Assembly: GCA_030065875.1 (NCBI GenBank)
Contig: JASJCR010000053.1
Coordinates: forward strand, 1 to 38,128
DNA: 38,128 nt
Direction: 5' to 3'
Origin: Ardenticatenaceae bacterium
GTDB lineage: Bacteria > Chloroflexota > Anaerolineae > Promineifilales > Promineifilaceae
Positions 8,468-19,400 of the stretch are shown here, piece after piece. Under the pieces are notes generated by a model that had not been told where the DNA came from, ran no database searches, and worked only from the letters and a program-made list of their open reading frames with translations. The translations under genes were made by a program, and so were the position numbers. Numbering within the stretch: position 1 is the first letter of the stretch; every line of letters begins with the position of its first letter.

Positions 8468-8539
8468 CTTAGCGTCAATTGGTCAAGAAACACGCAGTTC
8501 AAAGTGGAAAGTATAAAGTTTAAAGAAAGAGGAAGAGAA

Positions 8540-9238
8540 ATGGAACAACAAACGCCTCTAGCCCTGGTAACCGGGGCCAATCGCGGCATTGGTAAAGAGG
8601 TCAGCCGCCAGCTGGCTGAACGCGGGTATCGGGTTTTACTGGCCGGGCGATCGGTGGACAAGGCAAAAAGTGCGGCCGCTGAATTGGGAAACGACAAGTT
8701 AATACCGGTTCAGCTTGATGTCGCTGATCCCCAGAGCATCGCCGCGCTGCACGAGCGGGTGCAGCAGGAGTTCGGCCGGCTGGATGTACTCATCAATAAT
8801 GCGGCCATCAATTACGACACCTGGCAGAGGGCGATCAACGCCGATTTAAATATGGTGCGGGATACCTTTGAGACCAACGTCTACGGCCCCTGGCTGCTGT
8901 GCCAGACGTTTGTGCCCCTGCTGCGCCAGAGCCCCCATCCGCGCATTGTTAACGTGAGCAGCGGAGCCGGTTCGCTCAACGATATGGGAGGCGGTACCCC
9001 GGCCTACAGCATGACCAAGGCCTCGCTCAACGCTCTGACGCGCATGCTGGCGGCTGAACTTGGCGGTGATCAAATTCTGGTTAACGCGATTTGCCCGGGT
9101 TGGGTGGCGACCGATATGGGGGGCGGCGGCGGCCGGCCGGTGGCCGCCGGAGCAAGTGGCATTGTGTGGGCGGCGATGCTGCCGGATGATGGGCCAAGCG
9201 GGGGATTCTTTCGGGATCAGGCCCCGATTGCCTGGTAA
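8540..9238 (+). CDS. SDR family NAD(P)-dependent oxidoreductase
   Basis: A 232-residue classical short-chain dehydrogenase. The cofactor-binding TGANRGIG is at residues 11-18, NNAA at 86-89, the catalytic Ser at 140-141 (NVSSGAG), and Tyr156/Lys160 in YSMTK. LAGRS near residue 34-38 favours NADP(H). The overall pattern resembles carbonyl-reductase-type SDRs; substrate unknown. ATG 8540 is chosen because agaggaaga stands just upstream; the frame opens earlier at 8504 without support. The gene follows the metalloprotease gene by about 70 bases but has its own binding site and may be independent. Confidence 0.92.
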   Translation: MEQQTPLALVTGANRGIGKEVSRQLAERGYRVLLAGRSVDKAKSAAAELGNDKLIPVQLDVADPQSIAALHERVQQEFGRLDVLINNAAINYDTWQRAINADLNMVRDTFETNVYGPWLLCQTFVPLLRQSPHPRIVNVSSGAGSLNDMGGGTPAYSMTKASLNALTRMLAAELGGDQILVNAICPGWVATDMGGGGGRPVAAGASGIVWAAMLPDDGPSGGFFRDQAPIAW

Positions 9239-9324
9239 TTTTTATGGAACCGTTTGATGTTGAGCGATCACCAAAGCGTTTATCACTCAACATCGGACGG
9301 TTTACTGGCATCCGCTTACAGGAT

Positions 9325-10578
9325 TTATCTGCGCCTTCCATCACGACGGCCATATCGCTTGCTGTTGCGATTATTGCGCCGCTGCTGCTGTCGTTTGGCG
9401 TTGGAGCGGTTGGGTGATTTTGCCTGGCCGTTCAGAAACTGCCGTTCTGGTTCAAACTCCCCGTAATCAAAATCAGCTAGCCGACGCCGCTCAATCGATT
9501 CCCCAAGTAGTGATTCGATATCGCGTACCATCAACCCATCATCCTGTCCGGCGAAGGTAAACGCTTCCCCTGATTGATGGGCCCGGCCGGTGCGGCCGAT
9601 CCGATGGGTATAGGCGTCGACCGTATCGGGAATGTCAAAGTTAATGACGTGGGAGATTTCTGAAACGTCAATCCCTCGGGCGGCCACATCGGTAGCGGCC
9701 AGGATATCAAATTTCCCATTGCGGAAGCCGTTGATCGCGCGCTGGCGCTGATTTTGGGACATATTACCCTGTAGAGCGGCCGCCCGATACCCCTTTTTGG
9801 CCAGATCCCGGGCCAGGTTGCGGGCCCGATATTTGGTGCGGGTAAATACCAGCACCCGCCCGGTTGCCGTCTCCTTTAACAGCGCCAGCAAAAGCGACTT
9901 TTTTAGCTTGTGAGGCACCGGATAAAGGACGTGGGAAACGGTTTTTGCCGGAGCGATATGGCCGATTTGCACCGTCACCGGGTTTTTGAGGATTTGATCG
10001 GCCAGCTGTCTAATGTCTTTGGGCATCGTGGCCGAGAAAAAGAGGGTTTGCCGCTGCGGCGGGAGCAGCTTGAGGATACGGCGAATATCGGGCAAGAACC
10101 CCATATCGCACATGCGATCCGCTTCATCGAGTACAAGAACCTCAACGTACGACAGATCGATGTGACCCTCGTTGACGAGATCGAGCAGCCGGCCGGGGCA
10201 GGCCACGAGGATCTCAACGCCGCTTTGTAATTTCTTAATTTGGGCGCTTTTGCTTACCCCACCGTAAACGGCCACGCTGCGAATCTTGGTTCTTTTACTA
10301 AAATCTACGGCCGTTTGGTAAATTTGTTCGGCGAGTTCTCGCGTCGGGGCCACGATCAGGGCTCGGATGCGTCGCAGCGGACCGGTCGTGAGCTGTTGCA
10401 AAATTGGCAGGGTAAATGCCGCTGTCTTTCCAGTGCCGGTTTGGGCCAGCCCCATCACGTCACGGCCGTTTAAAACTTCCGGAATCGCCTGCTGCTGAAT
10501 GGGGGTCGGGGTTGTAAACCCGACAGCCTTAATTTGCGCGTTGATACGCGCGTCAAGAGAAAATTGATTAAAATCCAC
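9325..10578 (-). CDS. DEAD-box ATP-dependent RNA helicase (RhlE-like)
   Basis: A 417-residue helicase with the full motif set: Q motif (F..PTPIQQQAIP, residues 21-33), Walker A AQTGTGKT (45-52), PTRELAEQ, GG in VYGGVSKS, DEAD in VLDEADRM, SAT, ARGID and HRIGRTGR. The C-terminal 50 residues are basic and low complexity (Arg/Asn/Gln rich), as in RhlE-type enzymes acting on ribosomal RNA or mRNA decay. The start is GTG at 10578 with AAGGAG eight bases upstream. The gene stands alone, with large intergenic stretches on its 5' side. Confidence 0.95.
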   Translation of the reverse strand: MDFNQFSLDARINAQIKAVGFTTPTPIQQQAIPEVLNGRDVMGLAQTGTGKTAAFTLPILQQLTTGPLRRIRALIVAPTRELAEQIYQTAVDFSKRTKIRSVAVYGGVSKSAQIKKLQSGVEILVACPGRLLDLVNEGHIDLSYVEVLVLDEADRMCDMGFLPDIRRILKLLPPQRQTLFFSATMPKDIRQLADQILKNPVTVQIGHIAPAKTVSHVLYPVPHKLKKSLLLALLKETATGRVLVFTRTKYRARNLARDLAKKGYRAAALQGNMSQNQRQRAINGFRNGKFDILAATDVAARGIDVSEISHVINFDIPDTVDAYTHRIGRTGRAHQSGEAFTFAGQDDGLMVRDIESLLGESIERRRLADFDYGEFEPERQFLNGQAKSPNRSNAKRQQQRRNNRNSKRYGRRDGRRR

Positions 10579-11055
10579 TTAAAATACTCCTTGACTCTAG
10601 TGAGCCAAGTCGCATTCTCAGCCCGATCAAATTGATTTTTTTTGCGAAAGTTGTTGGTGAGTCAGGTCAAACAGCCGATGATTATAGGCGTATAAGGGTG
10701 AACATGCTATTTTTGATCGGATTTCATGCATTTTTCTAAGTACTTCATAACACAATGAGTTAAAGAACCTAGAAATCACAAAAATTAAAACGGGGATTAG
10801 TTAATTAAGTGGGTGACAGCTTAAAATTTTAAGCAGGATTTCACGAATAACACGAATTATTTTCTATTCTAAAGAGCAAATCCTTTTAATTCGTGTCATC
10901 CTGTTTCAAAAAATTCAGCTGTGATGCGCTTAAGGCAATTTGCTATTAAATATCGCCAAATCCCCTTAATCTCCTAATCTTTGTTAAAAAAAATCAGCAG
11001 CTGTTCTGGTCAATATTGTCCCGGACAGGCTGTGGCGGTGCGGAGGAGTTTTCAA
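10579..11055. other. AT-rich intergenic region with a dispersed inverted repeat
   Basis: This holds the promoter region for the helicase (leftward) and for the SnoaL-like gene (rightward). The dispersed repeat is at 10835-10859 (aggatttcacgaataacacg) and 10878-10907. The second arm shares about 27 identical bases with 22386-22412. No ORF with a plausible start was seen; the TTG at 10981 merely extends the next gene. Confidence 0.6.
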
Positions 11056-11433
11056 ATGGAACCAAAGGATGTCGTTCTTCGATTTTGGGAGACGATGGGT
11101 ACAAACGATTTTGAGGCGGCCAGCCGATGGTTGAGCGAAGATTTTGAGCTCATTTGGCCCCAGTCCGGCGAGCTGATTCGCGGCCGGGCGAACTTTGCGG
11201 CGCTTAACACTCATTATCCGGCCCACGGCCGCTGGCATTTTACGATCAATGACCTGGTTGCTGAGGGGGCCAAAGTTGTTTCCGACGTCTCCGTCACTGA
11301 TGGGGAGATGACCGCTCGGGCCATCACGTTTTCCACCGTTCAAGACGGCAAAATTAGCAGACAGGTTGAGTTTTGGCCCGATCCATATGATCCCCCAGCC
11401 TGGCGTGCCGAGTGGGTGGAGTTGCTGAAATAA
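11056..11433 (+). CDS. SnoaL-like / NTF2-fold protein
   Basis: A 125-residue single-domain protein with the NTF2-like pattern: an N-terminal helix ending in RFWETMGTNDFEAASRWLSEDF, W-P-x-S-G-E-L-I-R-G, then three beta strands and a C-terminal FWPDPYDPPAWRAEWVE. Such small cones bind or transform small hydrophobic molecules; the family covers polyketide cyclases, isomerases and non-enzymes, so no reaction is claimed. ATG 11056 has GGAGGAG eight bases upstream and replaces a TTG-started longer frame (10981). The next gene starts 12 bases after its stop, so the two form an operon. Confidence 0.82.
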   Translation: MEPKDVVLRFWETMGTNDFEAASRWLSEDFELIWPQSGELIRGRANFAALNTHYPAHGRWHFTINDLVAEGAKVVSDVSVTDGEMTARAITFSTVQDGKISRQVEFWPDPYDPPAWRAEWVELLK

Positions 11434-11445
11434 AAGGTTGATGAG

Positions 11446-11931
11446 ATGTCCAAAGTCTATTTCTTGTGCGGATTAGCCGCTTCAGGCAAATCAACCCTCG
11501 CTCGACGGCTTGAACGCGAAAAGGGTGCCGTTCGATTTACGATGGATGAGCGCATGCTGGCCCAAACCGATCTCTCCATCTTTGATGACGAATATGGGCG
11601 GCTGGTTCAGCGTGAAAAAGAAAAGATCTGGCGGGAAGCGCTGATGTGTTTGCGCGATGGACAAGACGTCATTTTGGATTGGAGCCTGTGGAGCCGCGCT
11701 GCCCGCACCGAGTGGACAGAGCGGGTAATCGCTGCCGGTTATGATTACCATCTGTTTTATCTGGCAACACCGATTGAAACGTTACGAGAAAGGCTCGCGA
11801 ACCGCAATCAAAATCCGGGCCGGAACGCCCACGTGATTCCATTTGAGGAAGTCGAGCGGTTTAGCCACATTTTTGAGCCTCCCACCCCTGAGGAAAATCT
11901 CAATCTAGAAATTATCACGTCGTATTCCTAA
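11446..11931 (+). CDS. Small P-loop kinase / AAA-family ATPase (zeta-toxin-like kinase fold)
   Basis: A 161-residue P-loop protein. Walker A GLAASGKST is at residues 9-17. DERM and the DWSLWSRAAR stretch (about residues 74-83) fit the substrate and lid part of the ATP-dependent small-molecule kinases grouped with zeta toxin and chloramphenicol phosphotransferase-like enzymes. Substrate unknown. No partner antitoxin is seen; the upstream SnoaL-like gene is not one, so a housekeeping kinase role is more likely than a toxin. The start has gatgag just upstream. A strong hairpin follows directly at the stop codon. Confidence 0.85.
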   Translation: MSKVYFLCGLAASGKSTLARRLEREKGAVRFTMDERMLAQTDLSIFDDEYGRLVQREKEKIWREALMCLRDGQDVILDWSLWSRAARTEWTERVIAAGYDYHLFYLATPIETLRERLANRNQNPGRNAHVIPFEEVERFSHIFEPPTPEENLNLEIITSYS

Positions 11932-11962
11932 ATTGGACCAATCTTCAAGATTGGTCCAATTT
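11930..11962. terminator. Perfect 16-base-pair hairpin at the kinase stop codon
   Basis: Arms 11930-11945 and 11947-11962 are perfectly complementary (AAATTGGACCAATCTT and its complement), leaving a loop of about 5 bases in practice (ttcaa). The stop codon overlaps the left arm. AT-rich ends make it a likely terminator, although the T-run is only three bases. Confidence 0.65.
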
Positions 11963-12095
11963 AAAGTCAAAGGCCGCATTTCGAGTTGAGTTTCTTTGGA
12001 AAACAGTGATCGATCAACGAAGTGAAGGAAAGCTGCACCCATTTTATTCGTCTCCCTGTTAAATTAAGTTGGACTTATCAGGCAAGGAGATCCTC

Positions 12096-13274
12096 ATGAA
12101 TAAAAAACGCGCGACCTTTTTAATCTCTGTGATTTTGGTTTTAGGAATTATTGGGTGGAGCGGCAGCCGCTTGACCGCACCGCCACCAGCCGCAGCCGCA
12201 CCGCTCGCCAACTCCATGACCCTGCTCCCTGTAGCCGATGCTATGATTTGGGAACAATTTCCCGATACCAATTATGGCAGCACAACCGGTTTATTCCTGG
12301 ATAGCGACGAGTTTAATTTCCTGTCGCGGTCGCTAATTCGGTATGATTTGTCTGCCATCCCGGCCGGCTCTACCATTATTGAAGCAACCCTCTCCCTCTA
12401 CCAAACGCAGCAGGACAGCGCTCCCAACCTGCAAATGGATCTTGAGAGGGTGACGGCTACCTGGGCAGAAAACGCGGTGACCTGGAACAACCGGCCGGCA
12501 ACCGCTCCCTGCTGTGAAGCCACTTCAATTAATAACCCGCCAACCCAGCGGCGCTTCGTGTTTGATATCACGACCACCGTTGACCGCTGGGTCAATCAAA
12601 GCGCTGCTTTCCCCAATTACGGAGTTTATCTCACCACAAGCAGCAGCGATACCTACTACATTCTTGGATTTGGCAGTCGGGAATACGATGCGGACAAGCG
12701 GCCGGATCTGGTGATCCATTACATTCCACCCAACAATGACGCTGTAAAAATAGTGAGTGCGGAAGCTGATGCCACGATCACGCGCAATGGAGCTGATACC
12801 AACTATGGTTCTTTGTCCGAGTTGGCAATTGGCTCCTCTGAATTTTATGATTACGAGTTTTTGCTGCGGTTCGACCTGGATGATTTGGGGCCGGGAGCTG
12901 AGATTGAATCGGCTGTTTTACTCCTCGATCTGGCTACCGACCAATCCACTCAGGACACCGATATGGAAGCGGTACGCGTGGCCAAATCGTGGGCTGAAAA
13001 CACCGTGACCTATAACAACCGGCCGACGACGACTGACGTGGTTGGCACCGGCCAGGTTGAGCAAACCGTCGACCGCAAATTTGCGATCGATGTGACGTCG
13101 GCCGTCCAGGCCTGGGTGTCCGATCCAACGACGCCCAACCACGGCCTCCTTGTCCGCCACAGCGGCCTGACAGGGCTAAATTCCTTTTCCTTCAGCAGCC
13201 GCGAGGGCGCGGATGCGCCCCTGCTGGTGGTGCGCTACCGGCAGCGGGTCTTTTTGCCAATCACGCTTCGCTAA
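12096..13274 (+). CDS. Exported DNRLRE-domain protein with F-L-P-x-x-x-R C-terminus
   Basis: About 392 residues. Signal peptide (residues 1-35: KKR, hydrophobic LISVILVLGIIGW, then an Ala/Pro-rich cleavage region). Two tandem DNRLRE-type beta-sandwich domains (about 40-205 and 215-375), each with the pattern ADA.I..., TNYGS, RYDLS or RFDLD, and TWAENAVTWNNRP or SWAENTVTYNNRP. This domain occurs in surface and carbohydrate-associated exoproteins. The last residues are VFLPITLR, matching the tail of the neighbouring giant protein. ATG 12096 follows an ideal AAGGAG; the TTG at 12069 is rejected. A heptamer repeat separates it from the next gene, so co-transcription is possible but unproven. Confidence 0.85.
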   Translation: MNKKRATFLISVILVLGIIGWSGSRLTAPPPAAAAPLANSMTLLPVADAMIWEQFPDTNYGSTTGLFLDSDEFNFLSRSLIRYDLSAIPAGSTIIEATLSLYQTQQDSAPNLQMDLERVTATWAENAVTWNNRPATAPCCEATSINNPPTQRRFVFDITTTVDRWVNQSAAFPNYGVYLTTSSSDTYYILGFGSREYDADKRPDLVIHYIPPNNDAVKIVSAEADATITRNGADTNYGSLSELAIGSSEFYDYEFLLRFDLDDLGPGAEIESAVLLLDLATDQSTQDTDMEAVRVAKSWAENTVTYNNRPTTTDVVGTGQVEQTVDRKFAIDVTSAVQAWVSDPTTPNHGLLVRHSGLTGLNSFSFSSREGADAPLLVVRYRQRVFLPITLR

Positions 13275-13277
13275 AAG

Positions 13278-13352
13278 ACCTCAGACCTCAGACGTCAGAC
13301 CTCAGAGGGTGGTTGTTTCTCATCTGTCGTCTGAAGTCTGAAGTCTGTGGTC
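13278..13352. repeat. Paired inverted heptamer array (CAGACCT / GTCTGAA type)
   Basis: The left half has about four 7-base units of cagacct/cagacgt (13278-13306). The right half has about four units of gtctgaa/gtctgtg (13327-13352). The halves are roughly inverse complements and can fold into a long hairpin. It begins 3 bases after the stop codon of the DNRLRE gene. Confidence 0.8.
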
Positions 13353-13436
13353 TCGTCTCTTTCCCGGAAAGGTCCCCCCATTTTCGTTCGTCCCTTCTCC
13401 AATTGGACAGATATTGAACGACGTTGGAAGGCTCAA

Positions 13437-16400
13437 ATGAAAAAAATCGCATATTCTCCCCTCACTATTTTATTGGTACTGCTGATTTTAAGCGGCGTTG
13501 GCCTCAGTGGGTCAGCACTTACTCCAGCTGAAGCGGCCGTCAGCGCCGGCCCGACTGAACTGACTGAGACCCTGGTCTTTGACGGCAGCGGAGATTACAT
13601 TTCCATCGCTGACGATCCAGCCTTGCGACTTTCCGGCGGTTCATTGACGATCGAGGCGTGGATCAAACCGGATGATGTGGATGGCTGTCAAACCTTTGTC
13701 AGTAAAGGGTTTGCCGCCAGTTCATACTGGTTTGGTCACTGCGGCGGCGTGCTCCGCTTTTATGGGAACGGGAGCGCGGTGGATGCGAATACCGTCTTAC
13801 CGGTCGGCTTCTGGACCCACGTGGCCGTGACCAAAAGCGGTGCCGGCCTCGTGCAGTTCTATATCAATGGCGAACTGGACGACACCGTAACCGGGGCGGT
13901 AACCCCATCAAACAGCAACACCAAACCGGTGACCATTGGGGCCGACCCGGACCTGCACACTCTTCTGGGAACCTCAACCCGCTACGAGTTTGACGGCAAA
14001 ATTGCCAACGTCCGTCTGTGGAGCACGACCCGCACCGCCAACGACATCCGTCGCAGCATGCACGTCATGGCGGATGATGCCCGCACCGGCGTGGTGGCCA
14101 ACTGGTGGCTCTCTGGTGATTATCGGGATCGCATTAACGGGTTTGATGGCACCCGGACGGGAAACTTGTTTTTTGACGACACTGAAGCCCCACCGGCCCA
14201 GCCGGATTACCCGCTGGTGAATCTCGATTTTGATAGCGGATTTGGCCTGACGCGGTCCGGCTCACCTCATGCCTATTTACCGGCCACGGACGAATGGCTG
14301 ATTATCGGCGGTCAGAACGGCTTTTCGAGCGTTGATCGATCAATTCGACGATTTGATCCCAACACCGGCCGCACCCGCTTTCTCGATAACCTGCCGCAAT
14401 CTCTGCACGATGCCCCGGCCGCTTATGCCTCGGTGACCGATCGCGTTTATACGTTTGGCGGCCGTACAAACACCACGTTTTCGACCCAAATCGACACCAT
14501 TTACAAAATTAATCCGGCCGACGGTTCATCCAGCGCGTTGGCGGCGACCCTGCCCACCGCGATAACGGACATAGCGGCCGTCTATCACCCCCCCAGCGAA
14601 AAAATCTTGCTGTTTGGTGGTTTTGCCTCGGGAACGGGGACTTTAAACGCTGTTCACCTTTTTGATCCGGTCGCTGAAACGGTAACCACCCTGCCCCAAA
14701 CGCTGCCCACGGCCACCTACGACATGGCGGTTGCCTACAGCCCGGCTACCGAAAGCGTTTTTCTCTTTGGGGGCTACAACAATCCTACCGATCTGGACAC
14801 CATTTTAGAAATTGAGCTAAACGAAGCCCAAAGCGATGTTGTCATTACCACCTCGAGTGCAAACCTGCCGGTGGGCAATTACGGCATGCGGGCAGTCGTT
14901 GATCCCGTTTCTCAGCTGATCTATCTTTTGGGCGGCCGAAATCAGGAAATCCTGGCCTTTGATCCGGTTACAAATCAAATTTGGACCACGCGCATTCAGT
15001 TGCCCGAACGACGTTACTTCGCCATCGTCATGTACAGCGTCCGGCAGCGGGCCGCCTATCTCCTGGGCGGGGTGCGCAGTTTTGGCACGCCGGAGCGGGA
15101 TTTGTGGCGCTTTGCTTTGGGTGATGGCCCGGCCGTACCGGTCGGCCGCTGGGATTTCCCTGCCCCGGTCGGAGCAGAAATTACCGCCCTGGATGGCGAG
15201 GTCGACACCATGCTGGTGGGTACGACGACCGATCGCGCCTGGCGCTATACCAGCGATGGGGTTCGTTATCACTACACCGTAGCTCAGGTGGGCAGCAGCA
15301 AAATAAACGATGTGGATTATGACTCGGCCACCGGCAAAAGAATTTTTGCCACGAACAGCAGCGGGGTCAAAATTGACAGCTCCGGCGTGATTCAGACAAT
15401 CAGCGGTGGACCTCTGGGCAGCGCCACCGCTCTGGCAGTTGAATACGCCGCCCAAACCGGCGAACCGCTGATCGGGACCGACACCCAGGGTCTGCGCCGC
15501 CTCCGATATAACTCCTTTTCCGGCATTTATATTTGGGACGAGGATTTTGACAATCAAAACGTGTGGGATATCGCCCGCACGGCCGACAACCAGGTCTATG
15601 TCATTATCAATGAAGGTGGGAACGAGCGGCTGGGTCGTCTGACCTACAGCTCGACTTTTGGATTTACCACCGAATATCCCAACAGCGTCTGTGGCCTCGA
15701 TAACCCGCTTGAATTGACGATTGGTGGGGATGGATCCTACTGGATTGCCGGTAACCGGGCCACGGAGTTTGACGTTGATGCCGGGATTTGCTACATCGCC
15801 CCAACCACTTCCCCCGGAGCCGGCACCCGCTTTACCCCGGCTATTGGGGATGAAGCGGTGGGGATTGACACCGATCTCGACGGCCGAGTGTGGGTGGCCC
15901 TCGACCATGGCTTTGATCAAACCGGTGGGGCGATTGTGTATGAAAGCGCCTCGTCGGTAACGACAACCGAGTACAACCATCTCAACGCCCCCATCAGCGG
16001 CCGAGATCGGATCCCGGTTGGCCTCAACTATCCCTGGGACAGCGCCGTTTCCGCCGTTTCGGCCGTCGATGAGCGGGTCTGGCTCGGTCAGCCGGATGGC
16101 GACCTGATCACCTACGCTCCCCGCTGGACACAGTGGGATGAAAGCAACAGCATGGACGGCCGCACCCTGCAAAATGTATGGACGGTGCGCGGTCGCCTCT
16201 TTGCCGCCAGCAGCACCTCTCTGCACGTACTTATGCCGGACAGCCAGACCTGGGAAAACCTCTCCTCTGGCAAAGTGTGGGACGTCATGGGAGACAGCCG
16301 GGGCAACATCTGGGTTGCTACCCAGACCGGTGTCCGCCTCTACACGCCGAGCGGCTGGGATTATCTGACCGATCGCGCCGGGGATCGCCCTTCAACGGCG

Positions 16401-19400
16401 GTTTATACCCTGGCCGAGGATCAGGACGGCCGGGTGTGGATCGGCGGTCTGCACGGGCTGACCCTGTTTGATCGCGATCGCTTTGTGGCCACCTTTGACG
16501 ACACCAATTCAGATTTGCCGGATGAGCGCATCCGCACCCTCTTTGTCGACAGCGACAACAATTTGTGGATCGGTACCGACGTGGGGTTAACCAAATTTGA
16601 CGGAATCGACTGGACGACGTTTACAACGGCTGACGGGCTCCCCAACAACGCCATTTTTGATATCGAGCAAACCGACACCGGTGAATTAGCCGTCAGCACG
16701 GCCAGCGGGCTGAGTTTTTATGATGACGTCACCTTTACGACGCAAATCCTGCCCATCCCGGGCAGCAATTTGCCCCTCAGCGTAGACGACAAAGGACGTT
16801 TGTGGGCTGGCGCGGCCGTTCAGGTTGGGGAGACCGAGTGGCAGCCGTACACCACGATCAATTCCGGACTGGCCAGCGATGAGGTCAGCGATCATGCGGC
16901 CGATGGCGCGGAGCGCATCTGGTTTAGCCACGCGCCTGACGCCGGGATCAGCGTGCGCAGCAGCTATCTGCCGCCGCTGTCGGACTCCCTACCGGTCATC
17001 ACCAGCGTCGAACCGGCTTTTGGCAAGGCCGGCGACCGCATTACGATCAACGGCAGCGGGTTTGGCAACAGCTATCGAGATATGGATGTCTTTTTTGGCA
17101 GCGGCACGGCCGAAATTGACCGCATTTACGCCGACCGGGTGGAAGTGATCCTCAATGAAGATGCCACTACCGGCGATGTCGTGGTCAAGGTGGGGGAGCG
17201 GCAGGGGGCGCGATCCAATGCCTTCTGCGCTGTTCCCGTGGTCAACGAATTTACCCCGACTGGCGGCAATGTTGGCGTGACGGTGCGGATTTTGGGCACC
17301 AACTTTGACCCCAACGCTCAGGTGACCATTGGCGGAGCGTCCATTCCGGCCGTTTTCTACCGCGGGGCCACCCAGTTGGGTTTTGACATCACCGACGGCA
17401 TTCCCAATGGGGTGGTGACCGTGCAAAATCAGTGTGCCGGTTCGACCTACCAGTCGACCAGCACCGGCCGTGAATTCCGCCGCATCGATCTGCAGCTCGA
17501 TGAAGTTAATCTCAACCAGGGGATCAGCAGCATGCCGCTGGTGGCCGACCGGCCGACGATGGTGTCTCACTTTTTGCGCACTACCAATAACGGGTCCAAC
17601 TTTGTCCCGCGGCCAACCGATCAAATCGATATTAACCAGATCCAGATGACCTTTAGCGAGCCGGGCGGAGCAACGTGGTCGACCAATATCGACTACAACG
17701 GTCCGGTGCCGACCTTTTTCCTGCCGATTAACGACATCATTCGGGCTGATATCACCAACTTTGTCAACGTCAGCGTCACCCCCAACCTTGATGGGGATAC
17801 CGGCAGCGCGGTGACCGTGTCGACGACGCTGCGCAATCGCGGTCGGGTGGTGGCCAGCGGCTCAACCAGCCTTTCGTTTATGCGCAACCGCAAGTTGCGC
17901 GTTCTCATGGTGCCGATCATGCGCAACAATTTCTCTTCCAATGATTTGCGGGCGATGCAGGCCAACGTCAACGACGAGCTGGAAGATATTCGCCGCCGGA
18001 TTATGCCGATGGGCGATGTCGAGCTGTACTGGTCCAACTCGGCCGTCGAAGTCGGAGATTTATTTGACGGGCCTTCGCAGCTTGATCCCGGCGATTATTT
18101 CCGCCTCTACGATGCCGGACACAGCATGGATCGCTTCCGGCGGCACTGGAATCACCTCAATCCGGATCGCAAGGTGTCGATCGCCTTTGGGGTGATCGAC
18201 GGCATGATTCTCGATCCCAACGCCGGGGCCAGCGGGCTGGCGTTCTGGCCGGACGTCAGCGCCATGATCAACGCGGCCGGTTTGACCGTGCTCGACACGC
18301 TGTGCGACATCGGAGACGCATTTATCGGCATTCTGACCCTGGGGCTGGCCGGCGGCGGCGGATGCAATCTGGAGATTCCGCTGTACGTGGCCTGGGGATC
18401 CAGCACGACCGGCAACAGCAGCCACCTCATCGGCCACGAAGTAGGGCACGTGCTGGGGCTGGTGCGGGCGGTCGCTCCCAACGGGAATTTAACCGACAAC
18501 TTTACCCATTCGGTCAACGATGAGATCGATGGTGGTGAATGCGCCACCCTGCAAACCATGGGCAACAGCGCCAGCTACAACGTCACCAAGACCCTGTATC
18601 GCCAGCCGGGGGTGCAGGGGCCGATTGTTAATCCGCTGACGAATGGGCAGTGGCTGCCGAGGCTGGCCACGACGACGACGATGACCTTTACCCAGCCGAC
18701 GACGTTTACCGTCACCAGCGAAGCGTTTACCGGCCGGGCCAAGGCGATCATGAGCTATGCCTGCGGTCGGGGGAACCGCCAGGTTTATTTTGAACCGGCC
18801 GACGTGGGCTTTTTAAACGCCGGTTATTTACTGGCTCCAAATACACCAGGTGATGCCCGACCGGACGGCCCGATCACGATGGGCGTTAACGCCGCGCCGC
18901 GGCCGGTGGCTGGCGATCGTATCTATGTTTCCGGCGTGGTTAGCCGGACGCTGGATGCGGGTCAATTGGTCAATGTCGAAATGTTAGGGGCCAGCGGACC
19001 GATCGATATGAGTTATGAAACCGGCACCTGGCTGGTTCAGAAAGATGCGGCCGGGGTGGAGCTGGCCCGGACCGGCATCTTCCCTGTGTTTGAAAACAGC
19101 GAGCAGGCCCATCATTTAGAAGAAGGGCATGTTGAACCGGTCGATACCGGCTTCTTTGCGACCACGGTCATTGCCGAGAGCGGCCTGGCTCGCATTGATT
19201 TGGTAAAGGGCACGGCCGTGCTCGACACGTTTGCGGCCGGCAGCGCGGCGCCAACGGTGGCCATCAACTCCCCGACCGGCGGCTCGTTTGCCACAGGCGA
19301 CATCACCGTCAGCTGGAACGCGAATGATCCGGACGGGGATCCGCTGTCAATCGGCGTGTATTTCTCGGATGACAACGGGGCGAATTGGGTGCCAATTGCT

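Noticed and set aside
11446..11931. P-loop protein as a zeta-type toxin
   Set aside because: No antitoxin-like partner is adjacent and the upstream gene is SnoaL-like; kinase fold alone does not make it a toxin.
14817..16226. A 469-codon open frame on the minus strand inside the giant gene
   Set aside because: It lies wholly antisense to well-supported Kelch/propeller coding sequence, has no recognisable domain, and is explained by the codon composition of the sense gene.
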